Shown: positions 34,608-44,907 of the stretch, piece after piece
How the letters are laid out: the number at the start of each line of letters is the position of its first letter
Numbering within the stretch: position 1 is the first letter of the stretch
Position numbers and translations under genes: made by a program
The notes under the pieces: generated by a model
Databases searched by the model: none
What the model saw: the letters and a program-made list of their open reading frames with translations, nothing else
What the model was told of the DNA's origin: nothing
Assembly: GCF_000473245.1 (NCBI RefSeq)
Contig: NC_022524.1
Coordinates: 2,442,501 to 2,506,500 of the forward strand
Direction of reading: 5' to 3'
Source: Bacillus infantis NRRL B-14911
GTDB taxonomy: Bacteria > Bacillota > Bacilli > Bacillales > Cytobacillaceae
DNA: 64,000 nucleotides

Positions 34608-36695
34608 TTATTCGCTGTCCTCAGCTATTTTTCCTTTTTTCAGGTCATAATAGGCCTTCATGATGCCCTGGCCGATTTTTTTATTGATAGAGTTTTTATC
34701 AGAAGACACATAAGGCACAACGATCGAGAAAGCAACTTCCGGATCACGTGAAGGCGAATAGCCCGCCAGTGTGAGATTATAGGTTGGAGTATCTTTGTAC
34801 AGCTTTTTCTCTTCCATACTATAATAAAATGATTGCGCTGTGCCGGTCTTTCCTGCCAGGTCATATTCCCGGTAAGGGCTTCCGCTAAAATAGCTTGCTG
34901 CAGTCCCGCCCTGTTCCTGGAAAACCTTCTTGAAGCCGGCCTGAACCTGCTGGATTTCCCTCTCGCTCATGTCGATGCGGTTAAGCGTGACAGGCTCGAA
35001 GCCCTTATAGACAGGGCCAAGCTCTTTTGCAGGTGATGGTTCCCTGATTTCCCTGACAAGCTGCAGCTTCATGCGGTTCCCGTCATTGGCTATCGTCGAT
35101 ATATATTGTGCCAGCTGAAGAGCTGTATAAGTATCATATTGTCCGATTGATAAGTCGAGCAGAAGCCCGGGCCTGTAATCGGTGCCTGGAAGTCCGCTGG
35201 ATTCGTTCGGAAGGTCGATCCCTGTCTTGACTCCAAGGCCGAACTGATTGAAATAATAGCGGAACTCCTCAAACGCTCCTGGATCGTACGGCAGCTTCAT
35301 TCCTGGGGTATATTCCTTGCCGAGCGCCCTGATTGCCGTTTTAAACATATAAACGTTCGATGATTTCTTCAGTGCTTCAATATCATTAGGTGATCCCAGC
35401 GCAAGGCTGTATGATTTTTTCACTGGTGTCTGATACAAATTAAGGGGCTCATCTTTGAATCTGGTGCCGAGCTGAAGTACGCCCATTTCATAGCCGGCAA
35501 GGACAGTCGCCCCCTTGACGGCTGACCCGACTTCATACGATGAAGTGAAAGCGCCCAGTGCATAGTCATCCACCTTATAGCCGCCGTTTTCGTATTTAAG
35601 CTTCTTGCCTGATATAGCCAGGACTTCGCCTGTCCTAGGATTGGTCATGACAACGAAGGCACTGTCGAGGAATCTGCCTCCGCCGCTTGCTTTAGCAGCT
35701 TTCAGCTCACGCTCGATGACTTCCTCCACCTTCTCCTGCAGCTCAAGATCAATGGTCAGGATCAAATCCTTGCCGCTTTTTCCTGTTGATATCTCTACTG
35801 CTTCTTTCACTTTCCCGCTTTTATCCACTTTGTATTCTGTTTTCGTTTTTTCTCCAGCAAGCACATCTTCATATTGATATTCGATCTGGCTTTTACCGAC
35901 CCGGTCATTCAGACTATAGCCGCGTGAAGTGAAATATTCCAGCCGGTCCTGAGGAAGGCCTTCTTCGCTTGAACTGATATTCCCAAGTATCGAGCGGAAT
36001 GTATCGCCGTTTGGATATTCCCGCTTCCAGTCCGTGAAAACATCGACACCCGGCATATCCTGAAGATGCTCACTCACAAGGGCGGCTTCTTTACTGGTTA
36101 CATTTTCATTTTTGACGATCTGCGGTGTGAGCGCATAGCCTTTTGCCATTTCCCTGAAGATGGCGGCTACCTTTTTATCCTGAGGCGTCATTTTAGCCAG
36201 ATGATTTTCCGGAGAAATTCTTTTGAGCTGAAGCTTATAAAGGTCTTTGTCTGTCAGCTTCTCATTTTCCAGCTCTTTCTTTTTCAGCAGCGCCTTTGCC
36301 TCTTCTTCATGTGTCAGGATCCAAAAATCCTTCAGATCCCTTTCCGTCAGTTTTTCTGTGCTCATTTCAATATATTTGGCAAGCTCTTCCGCAACATTTT
36401 TGATGTCCTCTTGCTTCGTATTTTGATCTTTTATATAGGAAATGGCATTCTGCCCGACATTGCCGACAATTAGCCGCCCATCCCTGTCAAAGATTTTTCC
36501 CCTTGGGACAGATTCTTTGATGACATGATTCTCGGTCCTGTTCAGCTCGTTAACGAAATCCTCCCCTTTAACGATCTGGACGACGCCAAGCCGGACGATC
36601 AGAAGGCTGAAGCATACGAAAACAAAGAAGAAAAGCAGATTGAGCCGGAATGGCAGTTTGTTTTTTATCTTTTTTTTCTCTTTTTCCACTTCCAC
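34608..36695 (-). CDS. Class B penicillin-binding protein (PBP2 type transpeptidase)
   Basis: The 695-residue protein cross-links peptidoglycan outside the membrane. It has a short cytoplasmic Lys-rich tail, a membrane anchor at about residues 16-38, a dimerisation domain beginning VPRGKIFDRDGRLI, and the transpeptidase triad: SAVK (active serine, near 392), SSN (near 448) and KTGT (near 618). It resembles PbpA/PbpH of B. subtilis, which drive elongation of rod cells. Start is a GTG after AAGGGGGCCTTAAAA. It lies 15 bases after the anti-sigma gene, so the ECF sigma operon may extend into it. Confidence 0.93.
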   Translation of the reverse strand: MEVEKEKKKIKNKLPFRLNLLFFFVFVCFSLLIVRLGVVQIVKGEDFVNELNRTENHVIKESVPRGKIFDRDGRLIVGNVGQNAISYIKDQNTKQEDIKNVAEELAKYIEMSTEKLTERDLKDFWILTHEEEAKALLKKKELENEKLTDKDLYKLQLKRISPENHLAKMTPQDKKVAAIFREMAKGYALTPQIVKNENVTSKEAALVSEHLQDMPGVDVFTDWKREYPNGDTFRSILGNISSSEEGLPQDRLEYFTSRGYSLNDRVGKSQIEYQYEDVLAGEKTKTEYKVDKSGKVKEAVEISTGKSGKDLILTIDLELQEKVEEVIERELKAAKASGGGRFLDSAFVVMTNPRTGEVLAISGKKLKYENGGYKVDDYALGAFTSSYEVGSAVKGATVLAGYEMGVLQLGTRFKDEPLNLYQTPVKKSYSLALGSPNDIEALKKSSNVYMFKTAIRALGKEYTPGMKLPYDPGAFEEFRYYFNQFGLGVKTGIDLPNESSGLPGTDYRPGLLLDLSIGQYDTYTALQLAQYISTIANDGNRMKLQLVREIREPSPAKELGPVYKGFEPVTLNRIDMSEREIQQVQAGFKKVFQEQGGTAASYFSGSPYREYDLAGKTGTAQSFYYSMEEKKLYKDTPTYNLTLAGYSPSRDPEVAFSIVVPYVSSDKNSINKKIGQGIMKAYYDLKKGKIAEDSE

Positions 36696-36710
36696 TTTTA
36701 AGGCCCCCTT

Positions 36711-37814
36711 TTATTTTTTGAACTCAAATAGCCTTGAGACAGACATATCAGCCATCTCGCCCTCTGCCTGTACAATCAAAAAGTATTCGCCCCCGCCTTC
36801 AATAATGCGGACAGGATTTTCCATCGACACCTCGAGCCTGCCGTCAGCATCTGGTATGAAATAAATATCGTCCTCAATCGAACCTTCCGCTATATCAATA
36901 TTTTCAGCCGGTCCGAACACAACGCCAGCGTTTGCGGAGGACTTCAGTGTAACCGTATACCGGCGGCCGGGAGTGAGACTTTCAAGCGAAATTCCGCCAG
37001 TGAACTTCTGTGTACTGTCCATTGAAATGAAAGCCTTCCCTTTACCTTTTTCCATAGGAACGACCGTTTCCCCTTCCTGTTTTATGGAGATCACAGGTGT
37101 ATTCTTTACGATTGATTTGATCCTCGCAGTATTGTTTGAATCCGAAGGGGCAAAGCGGATGGTATAGGCGTCTATGACGACTTGAATTCTCCCGCCTTCT
37201 TCCGCGGCCATTTTAATTTTATCTGAGAATTCTTCCTGATTTTCAAAAGTAATCCAGCTTTCCCTGGTATCTCCCTTAAAACGCGGCAGGAGAGCGTCAG
37301 TACCTGCATCAGGCTTAAAATAGAATTGGCCTTCAAGAAAACCGGAGGAGCTGCCGAAACTTTGGACTGTGCCGCTTAAAAGCTTCTCTCCCTTGAATTC
37401 TGCATATACTGTCTGGAAAGCCCCGTGCCTGCCTTCACTTTTAAGGTCCGATAAAATCATTGCCGCTACAGAATCGCCCGCCTCAGCTTCATCAGGGTCA
37501 AATATATTCCGTCCGGCGTCGATGGGGACCTCTTCTATAACAGCGTCCTGCGGCGTTGAACTCTGTCCTTCTGTCTGCAGGAGTCCCAGCTGATAGCCTG
37601 CAAATCCGCCTATAGACAGAAAGAATACACATGCAGTGAGCCATGCGGCAGCTTTGGGGAAAAGAGCTGGATAAGGTGCCTCTTTTTTTCTCTTTGCTGT
37701 GGCAATCTTTTGCCTGACCAGCCTTTTATCTTTCTCTGTAAAAACCGGGTCCTTAGAGATATAGGGATCAAAATGCTGCTTCAAATCTCTCAGCCTGTCA
37801 TCCACTGAATTCAT
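36711..37814 (-). CDS. Anti-sigma factor with large extracytoplasmic domain
   Basis: The 367-residue protein has a cytoplasmic N-terminus (about 50 residues) that should bind the sigma factor, one membrane span at about residues 52-74, and a large C-terminal part outside the cell with beta-rich sequence. A 17-base overlap with the preceding ECF sigma gene, together with this topology, identifies it as the cognate anti-sigma factor. No protease site or ligand-binding motif was recognised, so the signal is unknown. The penicillin-binding protein gene follows 15 bases later, hinting at cell envelope stress. Confidence 0.8.
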   Translation of the reverse strand: MNSVDDRLRDLKQHFDPYISKDPVFTEKDKRLVRQKIATAKRKKEAPYPALFPKAAAWLTACVFFLSIGGFAGYQLGLLQTEGQSSTPQDAVIEEVPIDAGRNIFDPDEAEAGDSVAAMILSDLKSEGRHGAFQTVYAEFKGEKLLSGTVQSFGSSSGFLEGQFYFKPDAGTDALLPRFKGDTRESWITFENQEEFSDKIKMAAEEGGRIQVVIDAYTIRFAPSDSNNTARIKSIVKNTPVISIKQEGETVVPMEKGKGKAFISMDSTQKFTGGISLESLTPGRRYTVTLKSSANAGVVFGPAENIDIAEGSIEDDIYFIPDADGRLEVSMENPVRIIEGGGEYFLIVQAEGEMADMSVSRLFEFKK

Positions 37815-38352
37815 TCCCTTCTTCTTCAGAATAAAAGACTTTCAACTTATCCCGGCCCCTCCTGATCCTTGTTTTAACCGTTTCAATATGAAGATTCAGG
37901 ATCTCCGCAATTTCCAGCATTGAAAATTCCTTTACATAGTAAAGGAGGATGCTCTCCCTGTATTTGACCGGCAATTTTAAGATATTTTCCATCAGGCGGT
38001 CCTGCCCATCTTTTTCAATCAGTTCATCCTCAGCCGATCTCTCCCTTTTGTCAAACCAGAATAGTTTGTCAGTAAACTGGAGATGGAGGTAATGCCAGCT
38101 TCGCAGATGATCTTTGCATTTATTTGCGGCAATTCGGAAAATCCACGTCTTAAAGGACGATTCACCCTTAAAATTTTCCAGATTCATATAAACGCTCAGG
38201 AATACATCCTGAAGAACATCCTCAGTCTGCGGCCAGCTTTTCGTATATGTATAAATAAATCGCTTCAATTTCTCGCCATACAAGTCCATGGCAAATTCTA
38301 TGGCTTGGTCTTTTGTAAGCTTCAGCCAATCTCTATCGATGTCAGGGTTCAA
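37798..38352 (-). CDS. ECF-type RNA polymerase sigma factor
   Basis: The 184-residue factor has region 2 at about residues 20-90 (LQDVFLSVYMNLENFKGESS then FKTWIFRIAANKCKDHLR) and region 4 at about 125-175 with the helix-turn-helix MLEIAEILNLHIETVKTRIR. It is of the SigX/SigM-like kind by overall look. The TTG at 38352 follows AAGGAGGGAGCC and is preferred to the TTG 21 bases upstream, which would place the ribosome binding site inside the gene. It is the first gene of a sigma / anti-sigma / PBP unit. Confidence 0.92.
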   Translation of the reverse strand: MNPDIDRDWLKLTKDQAIEFAMDLYGEKLKRFIYTYTKSWPQTEDVLQDVFLSVYMNLENFKGESSFKTWIFRIAANKCKDHLRSWHYLHLQFTDKLFWFDKRERSAEDELIEKDGQDRLMENILKLPVKYRESILLYYVKEFSMLEIAEILNLHIETVKTRIRRGRDKLKVFYSEEEGNEFSG

Positions 38353-38392
38353 AGGCTCCCTCCTTGCTGCCAAAAAAGCCGTTTGTAATATA

Positions 38393-38419
38393 GACGCAAC
38401 ACAACTGTAAAAAGGGTCA
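38393..38419 (-). promoter_or_regulatory. Putative ECF autoregulatory promoter
   Basis: On the minus strand TGACCC (38414-38419) and CGTC (38393-38396) are 17 bases apart, about 40 bases before the sigma gene. The CGTC -10 is typical of SigM/SigW-like promoters; the -35 is a weaker match. Confidence 0.4.
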
Positions 38420-38556
38420 AAAAATAGGGAATTTTTTCTGGGGAATATGGGAGGACGCGCAGAAATCTTAAAAAATAGGGAAGCTCTGTCTGGATTGAGG
38501 ATATACAGTCTGAGTTTAGCAGTGTGGGAATATATACTTCAGCTGATTCAGGATGA

Positions 38557-38661
38557 TTCTGCATATATTTGCAGTTTTTCTGCCTGAATATGGAGGAGTT
38601 CTGCCAGCACTTTGAAGGATTCTACCTAAAACTCCTTTCTTTCTACCCGGAATCGGCAATA
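38557..38661. repeat. Five-unit degenerate repeat with exact 21-bp period
   Basis: TTCTGC or TTCTACC begins at 38557, 38578, 38599, 38620 and 38641, exactly 21 bases apart, while the rest of each unit varies. The surrounding 372-bp gap also has AAAAAATAGGGAA twice (from 38419 and 38470). No gene is supported here; the minus-strand frame at 38349-38564 is low-complexity and overlaps the sigma gene start. Confidence 0.85.
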
Positions 38662-38694
38662 ATTTTTCCAGCTTACAATTTTTTCAAAACTTAA

Positions 38695-38723
38695 AAAGAG
38701 CTGGAATCCATCCAGCTCTTCTC
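38695..38723 (-). terminator. Terminator after desR
   Basis: On the minus strand AAGAGCTGGAT pairs with ATCCAGCTCTT-type sequence (AGAGCTGG/CCAGCTCT) and is followed by TTTTT, starting at the desR stop codon. Confidence 0.88.
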
Positions 38724-38724
38724 A

Positions 38725-39321
38725 TTATTTGAACCATCCCTTTTCACGGGACCGTGTAATCGCTTCTATCCGGTTTTGTACTTCAAGCTTTTCCAGAATG
38801 GCAGACACATAATTGCGGACAGTCCCGCTTTTAATGGACAGCTCTGCTGCAATTTCATTTGTGTTCTTTCCGTCCGCGACCAGTTCCAGTACTGCTTTTT
38901 CTCTTTCGGTCAGCGGATTTTCTTCGGCATACATATCATCCATCAGCTCCGGGGCGTAAATGCGGCGGCCAGCCATGACACTGCGGATGCTGCCTGCCAG
39001 CTCTTCGCTCGGGCTGTCTTTGAGCAGGTAGCCGCTCACGCCGGCTTTGATCGCCGATTGAAAATAGCCTGTTCTGGCAAAGGTAGTCAGGATAATGACC
39101 TTGCAGATGCCTTTCAGTTCTTCCGCTGCCTCAAGTCCCGTTTTCAGCGGCATCTCAATATCCATGATGCAGATATCCGGCTGGTGCTGATGGACAAGGG
39201 CGACGGCTTCCTCGCCATTTCCTGCCTTGCCGACAACTTCCATATCATCTTCAAGGCTCAGCAGCGAACCAAGTGCACCAAGCATCATACGCTGATCTTC
39301 TGCTATGACAATACGAATCAT
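38725..39321 (-). CDS. desR: Response regulator DesR
   Basis: The 198-residue NarL/LuxR-type regulator has the phosphoacceptor D54 (in CIMDIEMPLKTG) and a C-terminal helix-turn-helix (NTNEIAAELSIKSGTVRNYV) near residue 155. In B. subtilis, phosphorylated DesR activates the des gene at low temperature. The gene overlaps desK by four bases (ATGA), and the target desaturase gene is just upstream on the same strand with a candidate operator, so the assignment is firm. Confidence 0.93.
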   Translation of the reverse strand: MIRIVIAEDQRMMLGALGSLLSLEDDMEVVGKAGNGEEAVALVHQHQPDICIMDIEMPLKTGLEAAEELKGICKVIILTTFARTGYFQSAIKAGVSGYLLKDSPSEELAGSIRSVMAGRRIYAPELMDDMYAEENPLTEREKAVLELVADGKNTNEIAAELSIKSGTVRNYVSAILEKLEVQNRIEAITRSREKGWFK

Positions 39322-40454
39322 TGCAGCTCCTCCTTTTGTCTGATCTTCACAACATTCGGCACCCGGACAATCAGTGTAGTTCCCCCGTCCTGGTACACCT
39401 CCATAGTGCCATTGACAAATTCAGCACGCTCCCTGATACCGAGCAGTCCGCTTCCTTTGCCAATGTCCCGGTCAGGATCAATGCCAACGCCATTGTCACT
39501 GACTGTGACTGCAGTTTCGTCATCGGCCTGCCTGATTTCCACGATAACCTCGGTAGCATTGGAGTGCTTCACCACATTATTCACTGCCTCCTTCAGGCAC
39601 ATGCTGAGGATGTTTTCCACAAACAGTGAAACATTGACAAGCTGCCGCTCCTGTTTAAGCACAAACGAAATCCCTGCAGCCCCGAGTATTTGTTCAATCA
39701 GGACTACCTCCTCCTTCAGCCGGATCCCCCTCATCTGCGAGACCATCTTCCTGACCTCATTCAGGGCGGTCCTGGCTGTCTGCTGCACATCTTTCAGCTC
39801 GGAACGGGCCTGCTCTGGATCTTTATAGACTAATTTCCCCGCCAGATCGCTCTTAAGCCCGATCAGTGAAAGCTTCTGGCCGAGCGTATCATGCAGGTCC
39901 CTGGCTATCCGCTGCCTCTCTTCCATCTTAACCAGCTCTGAAATCCGTTTATTGGCATCTTCCAGCTGCGACTCCAGCTTGCCCCGCATATTCCGGTTTT
40001 TGATGCTGAATGGCAGGAGGATGACGCTGAGCCAGCTGATGATTATAAATGGGATCTGCTTCACGAATAATGGATCCTGCAGGACAAACTGATAGTTGAT
40101 TGCCGCAGAAGCTGCTGTCAGGTGAAGGATATAAAGAATGGCGAAAGCGGCCTTCCCTGTGATATTGCCGATGAAATAAGCAATGAAAAATGAAAAATAC
40201 ACATAACCGAAAAGTGTTGTCATCGCTGTTGAGATCCCGATCAGCACGATGGCCCAGATATAAACAGTCCATCCCCTCGAAAGGAAGGCCAGCCGGAAGA
40301 ATAAATAAAAGATGACAGTTAAAATGATGCCGGCAACGATTTCCGCTGTTGATGAAGACTGAAAGATGAAATAGAAAGGCAGTATCGTTAGAATCGCCCA
40401 TATATAAGGGGAAATCCCGGTGCTGCTGTTAAAGACAAGCAATTTTTTCTTCAT
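39318..40454 (-). CDS. desK: Membrane thermosensor histidine kinase DesK
   Basis: The 378-residue protein has five hydrophobic segments in its first 150 residues (the thermometer bundle), a HisKA_3 helix with H188 in ARDLHDTLGQKLSLIGLKSD, the same position as in B. subtilis DesK, and a HATPase with DNGVGIDPD and GSGLLGIRERAEF near 325-345. It senses membrane thickness or order and controls phosphorylation of DesR. It lies between des and desR; a terminator separates it from des, so it may have its own promoter. Confidence 0.95.
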   Translation of the reverse strand: MKKKLLVFNSSTGISPYIWAILTILPFYFIFQSSSTAEIVAGIILTVIFYLFFRLAFLSRGWTVYIWAIVLIGISTAMTTLFGYVYFSFFIAYFIGNITGKAAFAILYILHLTAASAAINYQFVLQDPLFVKQIPFIIISWLSVILLPFSIKNRNMRGKLESQLEDANKRISELVKMEERQRIARDLHDTLGQKLSLIGLKSDLAGKLVYKDPEQARSELKDVQQTARTALNEVRKMVSQMRGIRLKEEVVLIEQILGAAGISFVLKQERQLVNVSLFVENILSMCLKEAVNNVVKHSNATEVIVEIRQADDETAVTVSDNGVGIDPDRDIGKGSGLLGIRERAEFVNGTMEVYQDGGTTLIVRVPNVVKIRQKEELQ

Positions 40455-40507
40455 TATACATCTCCAATATCTTTTGTATCCTTATTTTACATAAAAATGT
40501 CTTTTCA

Positions 40508-40546
40508 AAAAAGGACAGAGCCATGATATTCGGGCTCCGTCCTTTG
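40508..40546 (-). terminator. Terminator after des
   Basis: On the minus strand GGACGGAGCC pairs with GGCTCTGTCC around a short loop and is followed by TTTTTT. It lies between des and desK. Confidence 0.88.
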
Positions 40547-40556
40547 AACTGGCTTT

Positions 40557-41591
40557 TTAAACTGAAACGCTTTTCTTCTTCTGTGCTTTCAGCAGGTGAT
40601 GGATTTCCCTGAAAGAAACAAAGCTGCGGCTCTGTTCATTCCATAATCGGTATTTCAGCGACTTCAGACTAGTTGACAGTGTGATCGTCTGGACATTATT
40701 GAGCAGCGGTTCCTTATTATGGGCATCCTCCAGAAAATAGTTCGGAACCCTGGGGCTGAGATGATGGACATGGTGGAAGCCGATATTGCCAGTCAGCCAC
40801 TGCAGGAGTTTCGGAAGCTTATAAAAGGAGCTTCCATCAACAGCTGCCCTGACAAATTCCCATTCTTCGTCGTATTCGAAATAAGAATCTTCGAACTGAT
40901 GCTGTACATAAAACAGCCAGATGCCAAGCGCACCGGAAATATAGAAAATCGGTCCCTGGATAAGAAGGAAGGCCTTCCAGCCTACCAGCCAGCACATAAA
41001 TGCAATCACAAGGACAATCAGGATGTTTGTGAGATAAGTGTTCATTTTTTCCTTAGGCCGTGCTCCCTTGCGGTTGAAGCGCTGGGCAATGAGGAACTCA
41101 TAAATCGGTCCGAGGCCGAACATCACAAGCGGATTGCGGTAAGCGCGGTACTGCATGCGCTGCCAGAAGCTTGCGTCCAGGTATTCATCAACCGTCATGA
41201 CCCAGATGTCACCGGTGCCCCTTTTATTCAGGTTGCCGCTTGTTGCATGGTGGACAGAATGGCTGTGCCTCCATTGATGGAAAGGGAATAGTGTCATCAC
41301 TCCTGTGATCATGCCAAGCACTTCATTCGCCTTTTTGCTTTTGAAAAAAGAGTTGTGGCAGCAGTCATGGAAAATGATGAAGATCCTCACCAGAAATCCT
41401 GCATTCACAACAGTCAATATAAACGTGATCAGATAAGATATTTGCATGGTTTCATAGGCCAGATACCAAATGAGAAAGAAGGGCACCAGCGTGTTCATTA
41501 GCTGGAAGATACTGCTCTTTGTATCGGCTTTTTCGTAAGGAGAGATATTTTTCCTTGATAATTTGCCAGGTTTTGACGTTTTTTTATCCAT
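40557..41591 (-). CDS. des: Acyl-lipid fatty acid desaturase Des
   Basis: The 344-residue membrane enzyme introduces a cis double bond into membrane phospholipid acyl chains, restoring fluidity in the cold. The three histidine boxes that hold the di-iron site are present: HDCCH at 75-79, HSHSVHH at 109-115 and HHVHH near 277. Four membrane segments are visible. In B. subtilis Des is a delta-5 desaturase; position specificity here is assumed. The promoter and an apparent DesR operator lie upstream, and desK-desR follow. Confidence 0.95.
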   Translation of the reverse strand: MDKKTSKPGKLSRKNISPYEKADTKSSIFQLMNTLVPFFLIWYLAYETMQISYLITFILTVVNAGFLVRIFIIFHDCCHNSFFKSKKANEVLGMITGVMTLFPFHQWRHSHSVHHATSGNLNKRGTGDIWVMTVDEYLDASFWQRMQYRAYRNPLVMFGLGPIYEFLIAQRFNRKGARPKEKMNTYLTNILIVLVIAFMCWLVGWKAFLLIQGPIFYISGALGIWLFYVQHQFEDSYFEYDEEWEFVRAAVDGSSFYKLPKLLQWLTGNIGFHHVHHLSPRVPNYFLEDAHNKEPLLNNVQTITLSTSLKSLKYRLWNEQSRSFVSFREIHHLLKAQKKKSVSV

Positions 41592-41622
41592 ATAGTTAAT
41601 CCTCCTCGTACTTGCTTATTTC

Positions 41623-41651
41623 ATTATGTAATACATGGAGGCATGATGTAA
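41623..41651 (-). promoter_or_regulatory. des promoter
   Basis: On the minus strand TTACAT (41646-41651) and CATAAT (41623-41628) are 17 bases apart, about 32 bases before the des ATG. The imperfect -35 fits an activator-dependent promoter. Confidence 0.65.
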
Positions 41652-41656
41652 GGCAT

Positions 41657-41695
41657 ACATGTCATAGGGTGGACATGATAAATGTCATAGGTGGG
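41657..41695 (-). promoter_or_regulatory. Candidate DesR operator
   Basis: Just upstream of the -35 box, CCACCTATGACAT and CCACCCTATGACAT occur as direct repeats 23 bases apart (plus-strand ATGTCATAGG at 41659 and 41682). One copy also forms GACAT-TTATC-ATGTC. B. subtilis DesR binds two adjacent sites upstream of the des promoter; the position agrees. Confidence 0.65.
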
Positions 41696-41836
41696 GTTTA
41701 GAACTTCAAGTAGTTTCTTCCCCGCAAAGCACATACGGGGTCTTTAGCTTTCTGCTATTTTCGCTGGAGTCTGCTTATTCCTCTCAATCAACAAGGTCTC
41801 CATAAAATCAGATATCACTAAGTAAATACTACATTA

Positions 41837-41873
41837 AAAAGAGCACGGAAATTTTCTCCATGCCCTCTTTTTC
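41837..41873 (-). terminator. Terminator after gdh
   Basis: On the minus strand AAAAAGAGGGCATGGA pairs imperfectly with TCCGTGCTCTTTTT. It starts about 20 bases after the gdh stop. The rest of the gap up to the des promoter (41696-41836) holds nothing I recognise. Confidence 0.8.
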
Positions 41874-41893
41874 CATGTTATTTAATAATCTTT

Positions 41894-43550
<1,657 letters not shown>

Positions 43551-43732
43551 GTATGCGGTCCCCTTTCTCGCTGATAAAAAACAAGATGCTGATATTAGCT
43601 TTTCCCTGATTGGGCTAAAAATGAAACCTCGAGTTAATAAGCACAATAAAAGGATTTTTTTTACAGATAGCAGAGTAATTGGACATATCTTTGCGGACAT
43701 ATGATCTAAGATAAGTCGGGAAGGTGAAAGAA

Positions 43733-43930
43733 ATGAGAAAAGACGGGCAGTTTATCTTCTTCGTAATTGAAACGTCTTCCATCAAAAAATTCCTTACTTT
43801 GGAGATGGGTTTTGGGACAGCTTTCTATTATGGGGCAAAGTTTATTTTCGCCAATGAGATTACTTCAATATGTACTAGCATTTTGGCAGTGGAGGCTTTA
43901 AAAAAAGGTCTGAAACAGCTCGAGAGGTAA
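43733..43930 (+). CDS. Small hypothetical protein (65 aa)
   Basis: The 65-residue product starts at an ATG preceded by GGGAAGGTGAAAGAA. It has a weakly hydrophobic middle (about residues 20-45) and a basic C-terminus KKGLKQLER, so it may lie on the membrane surface. It is divergent from glcU and converges with the TetR gene. I do not recognise it, and the call rests on the ribosome binding site and isolated position. Confidence 0.55.
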   Translation: MRKDGQFIFFVIETSSIKKFLTLEMGFGTAFYYGAKFIFANEITSICTSILAVEALKKGLKQLER

Positions 43931-44011
43931 AAAGTTCATACAGTTTGAAGTGTACTTGGATAGGTCTAAAAAGACACTGTTCGCTTTAATGTAAAATATT
44001 CCTTGGCTCTA

Positions 44012-44044
44012 CAAAAATAAGGCCCGGCATAATGCCAGGGCCTT
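44012..44044 (-). terminator. Terminator after the TetR gene
   Basis: On the minus strand AAGGCCCTGGCAT pairs with ATGCCGGGCCTT, followed by ATTTTTG. It starts at the stop codon of the TetR gene. Confidence 0.88.
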
Positions 44045-44704
44045 CTATTTCATTTCTTCAGCCTCATTCTTCCCATTGCGGCTGATTGCCTCAGGAGGGA
44101 AAATCATCCTGCAGATGATTCGGGCTGCTTCCAGTGTATTGAGCGGCGAAGAACTTTGCTCCTCTTTATGAGGTCCATTTTCGGCCAAAATGAGGGCAGA
44201 CCATGCGGCAGTGTCAAGATCTATGTCCTTCCAGGTCAATCCTTTTTGCCTCGCCTGTTCTAAACCCTGCACAATCTGCATATGTATATTTCTCCGAGCC
44301 TCCTGCAAAATGCCGGCCAATTCGGAATCCTTGGGCAGCAATTCAGGCAGCACACGATGAATGCCGACGGCTTCAAGCCTTTTGTAGTGCTCATCCAGCA
44401 GCCGGGCAAGGAGGAGAACCGGGTCTCCATTTAGCCAGTCGGGCTCAGGAATTATTAGAAAGTCGATTTTGTCCTGCAGCAGTGCCATCAGCAGCTGGCG
44501 CTTATCAGAGAAATAGCGGTAAAAGGTGCCTGTGGCCACATCGGCTGCCGCTGCTATTTCTTTTGCTGTTGTCATTTCGTAGCCTTTTTCTATGAATAGC
44601 CTCCGCCCGCTTTCCAGGAGTGCCTTTCGTTTTTGAAGTGCTCTTTCCTGTTTGGGCAGTGATGGGAATTCGCCCGGAAACGGGCCGGCACTTTTATCCG
44701 CCAT
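44045..44704 (-). CDS. TetR family transcriptional regulator
   Basis: The 219-residue protein has the TetR DNA-binding domain at about residues 25-75 (LFIEKGYEMTTAKEIAAAAD then VATGTFYRYFSDKRQLL) and a helical C-terminal ligand-binding domain. The ATG follows GGAGGTGAGCCT. The region upstream holds two related palindromes around a promoter that fires in the other direction, so autoregulation and control of the divergent small gene are likely. Ligand and wider targets are unknown. Confidence 0.92.
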   Translation of the reverse strand: MADKSAGPFPGEFPSLPKQERALQKRKALLESGRRLFIEKGYEMTTAKEIAAAADVATGTFYRYFSDKRQLLMALLQDKIDFLIIPEPDWLNGDPVLLLARLLDEHYKRLEAVGIHRVLPELLPKDSELAGILQEARRNIHMQIVQGLEQARQKGLTWKDIDLDTAAWSALILAENGPHKEEQSSSPLNTLEAARIICRMIFPPEAISRNGKNEAEEMK

Positions 44705-44777
44705 AGGCTCACCTCCAAACTCATCATATCATATAAAGAACATAGCAGAGAGCTTAAAATCAGGTAGCAAAAAAACA

Positions 44778-44842
44778 TGAACTGAAGTTCACCTTATTGT
44801 TTGACAGGGGTTTTTTATGGTGCAATAATGAACTTAATTTCA
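44778..44842 (+). promoter_or_regulatory. Promoter flanked by two TetR-type palindromes
   Basis: TTGACA (44801-44806) and AATAAT (44824-44829) are 17 bases apart. The perfect palindrome TGAACTGAAGTTCA (44778-44791) lies just upstream, and TGAACTTAATTTCA (44829-44842), which agrees at 11 of 14 positions, overlaps the -10 end. They are 51 bases apart and probably bind the adjacent TetR protein. Confidence 0.65.
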
Positions 44843-44907
44843 CTAGGATAGTCCTTACGTCAAAGTTTTTTTACTGATTGAAAATTTAACGATAAGGGGT
44901 CACACAT

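Noticed and set aside
38776-39828. 350-codon plus-strand frame
   Set aside because: It is a shadow on the opposite strand of desR and desK, whose catalytic residues are intact.
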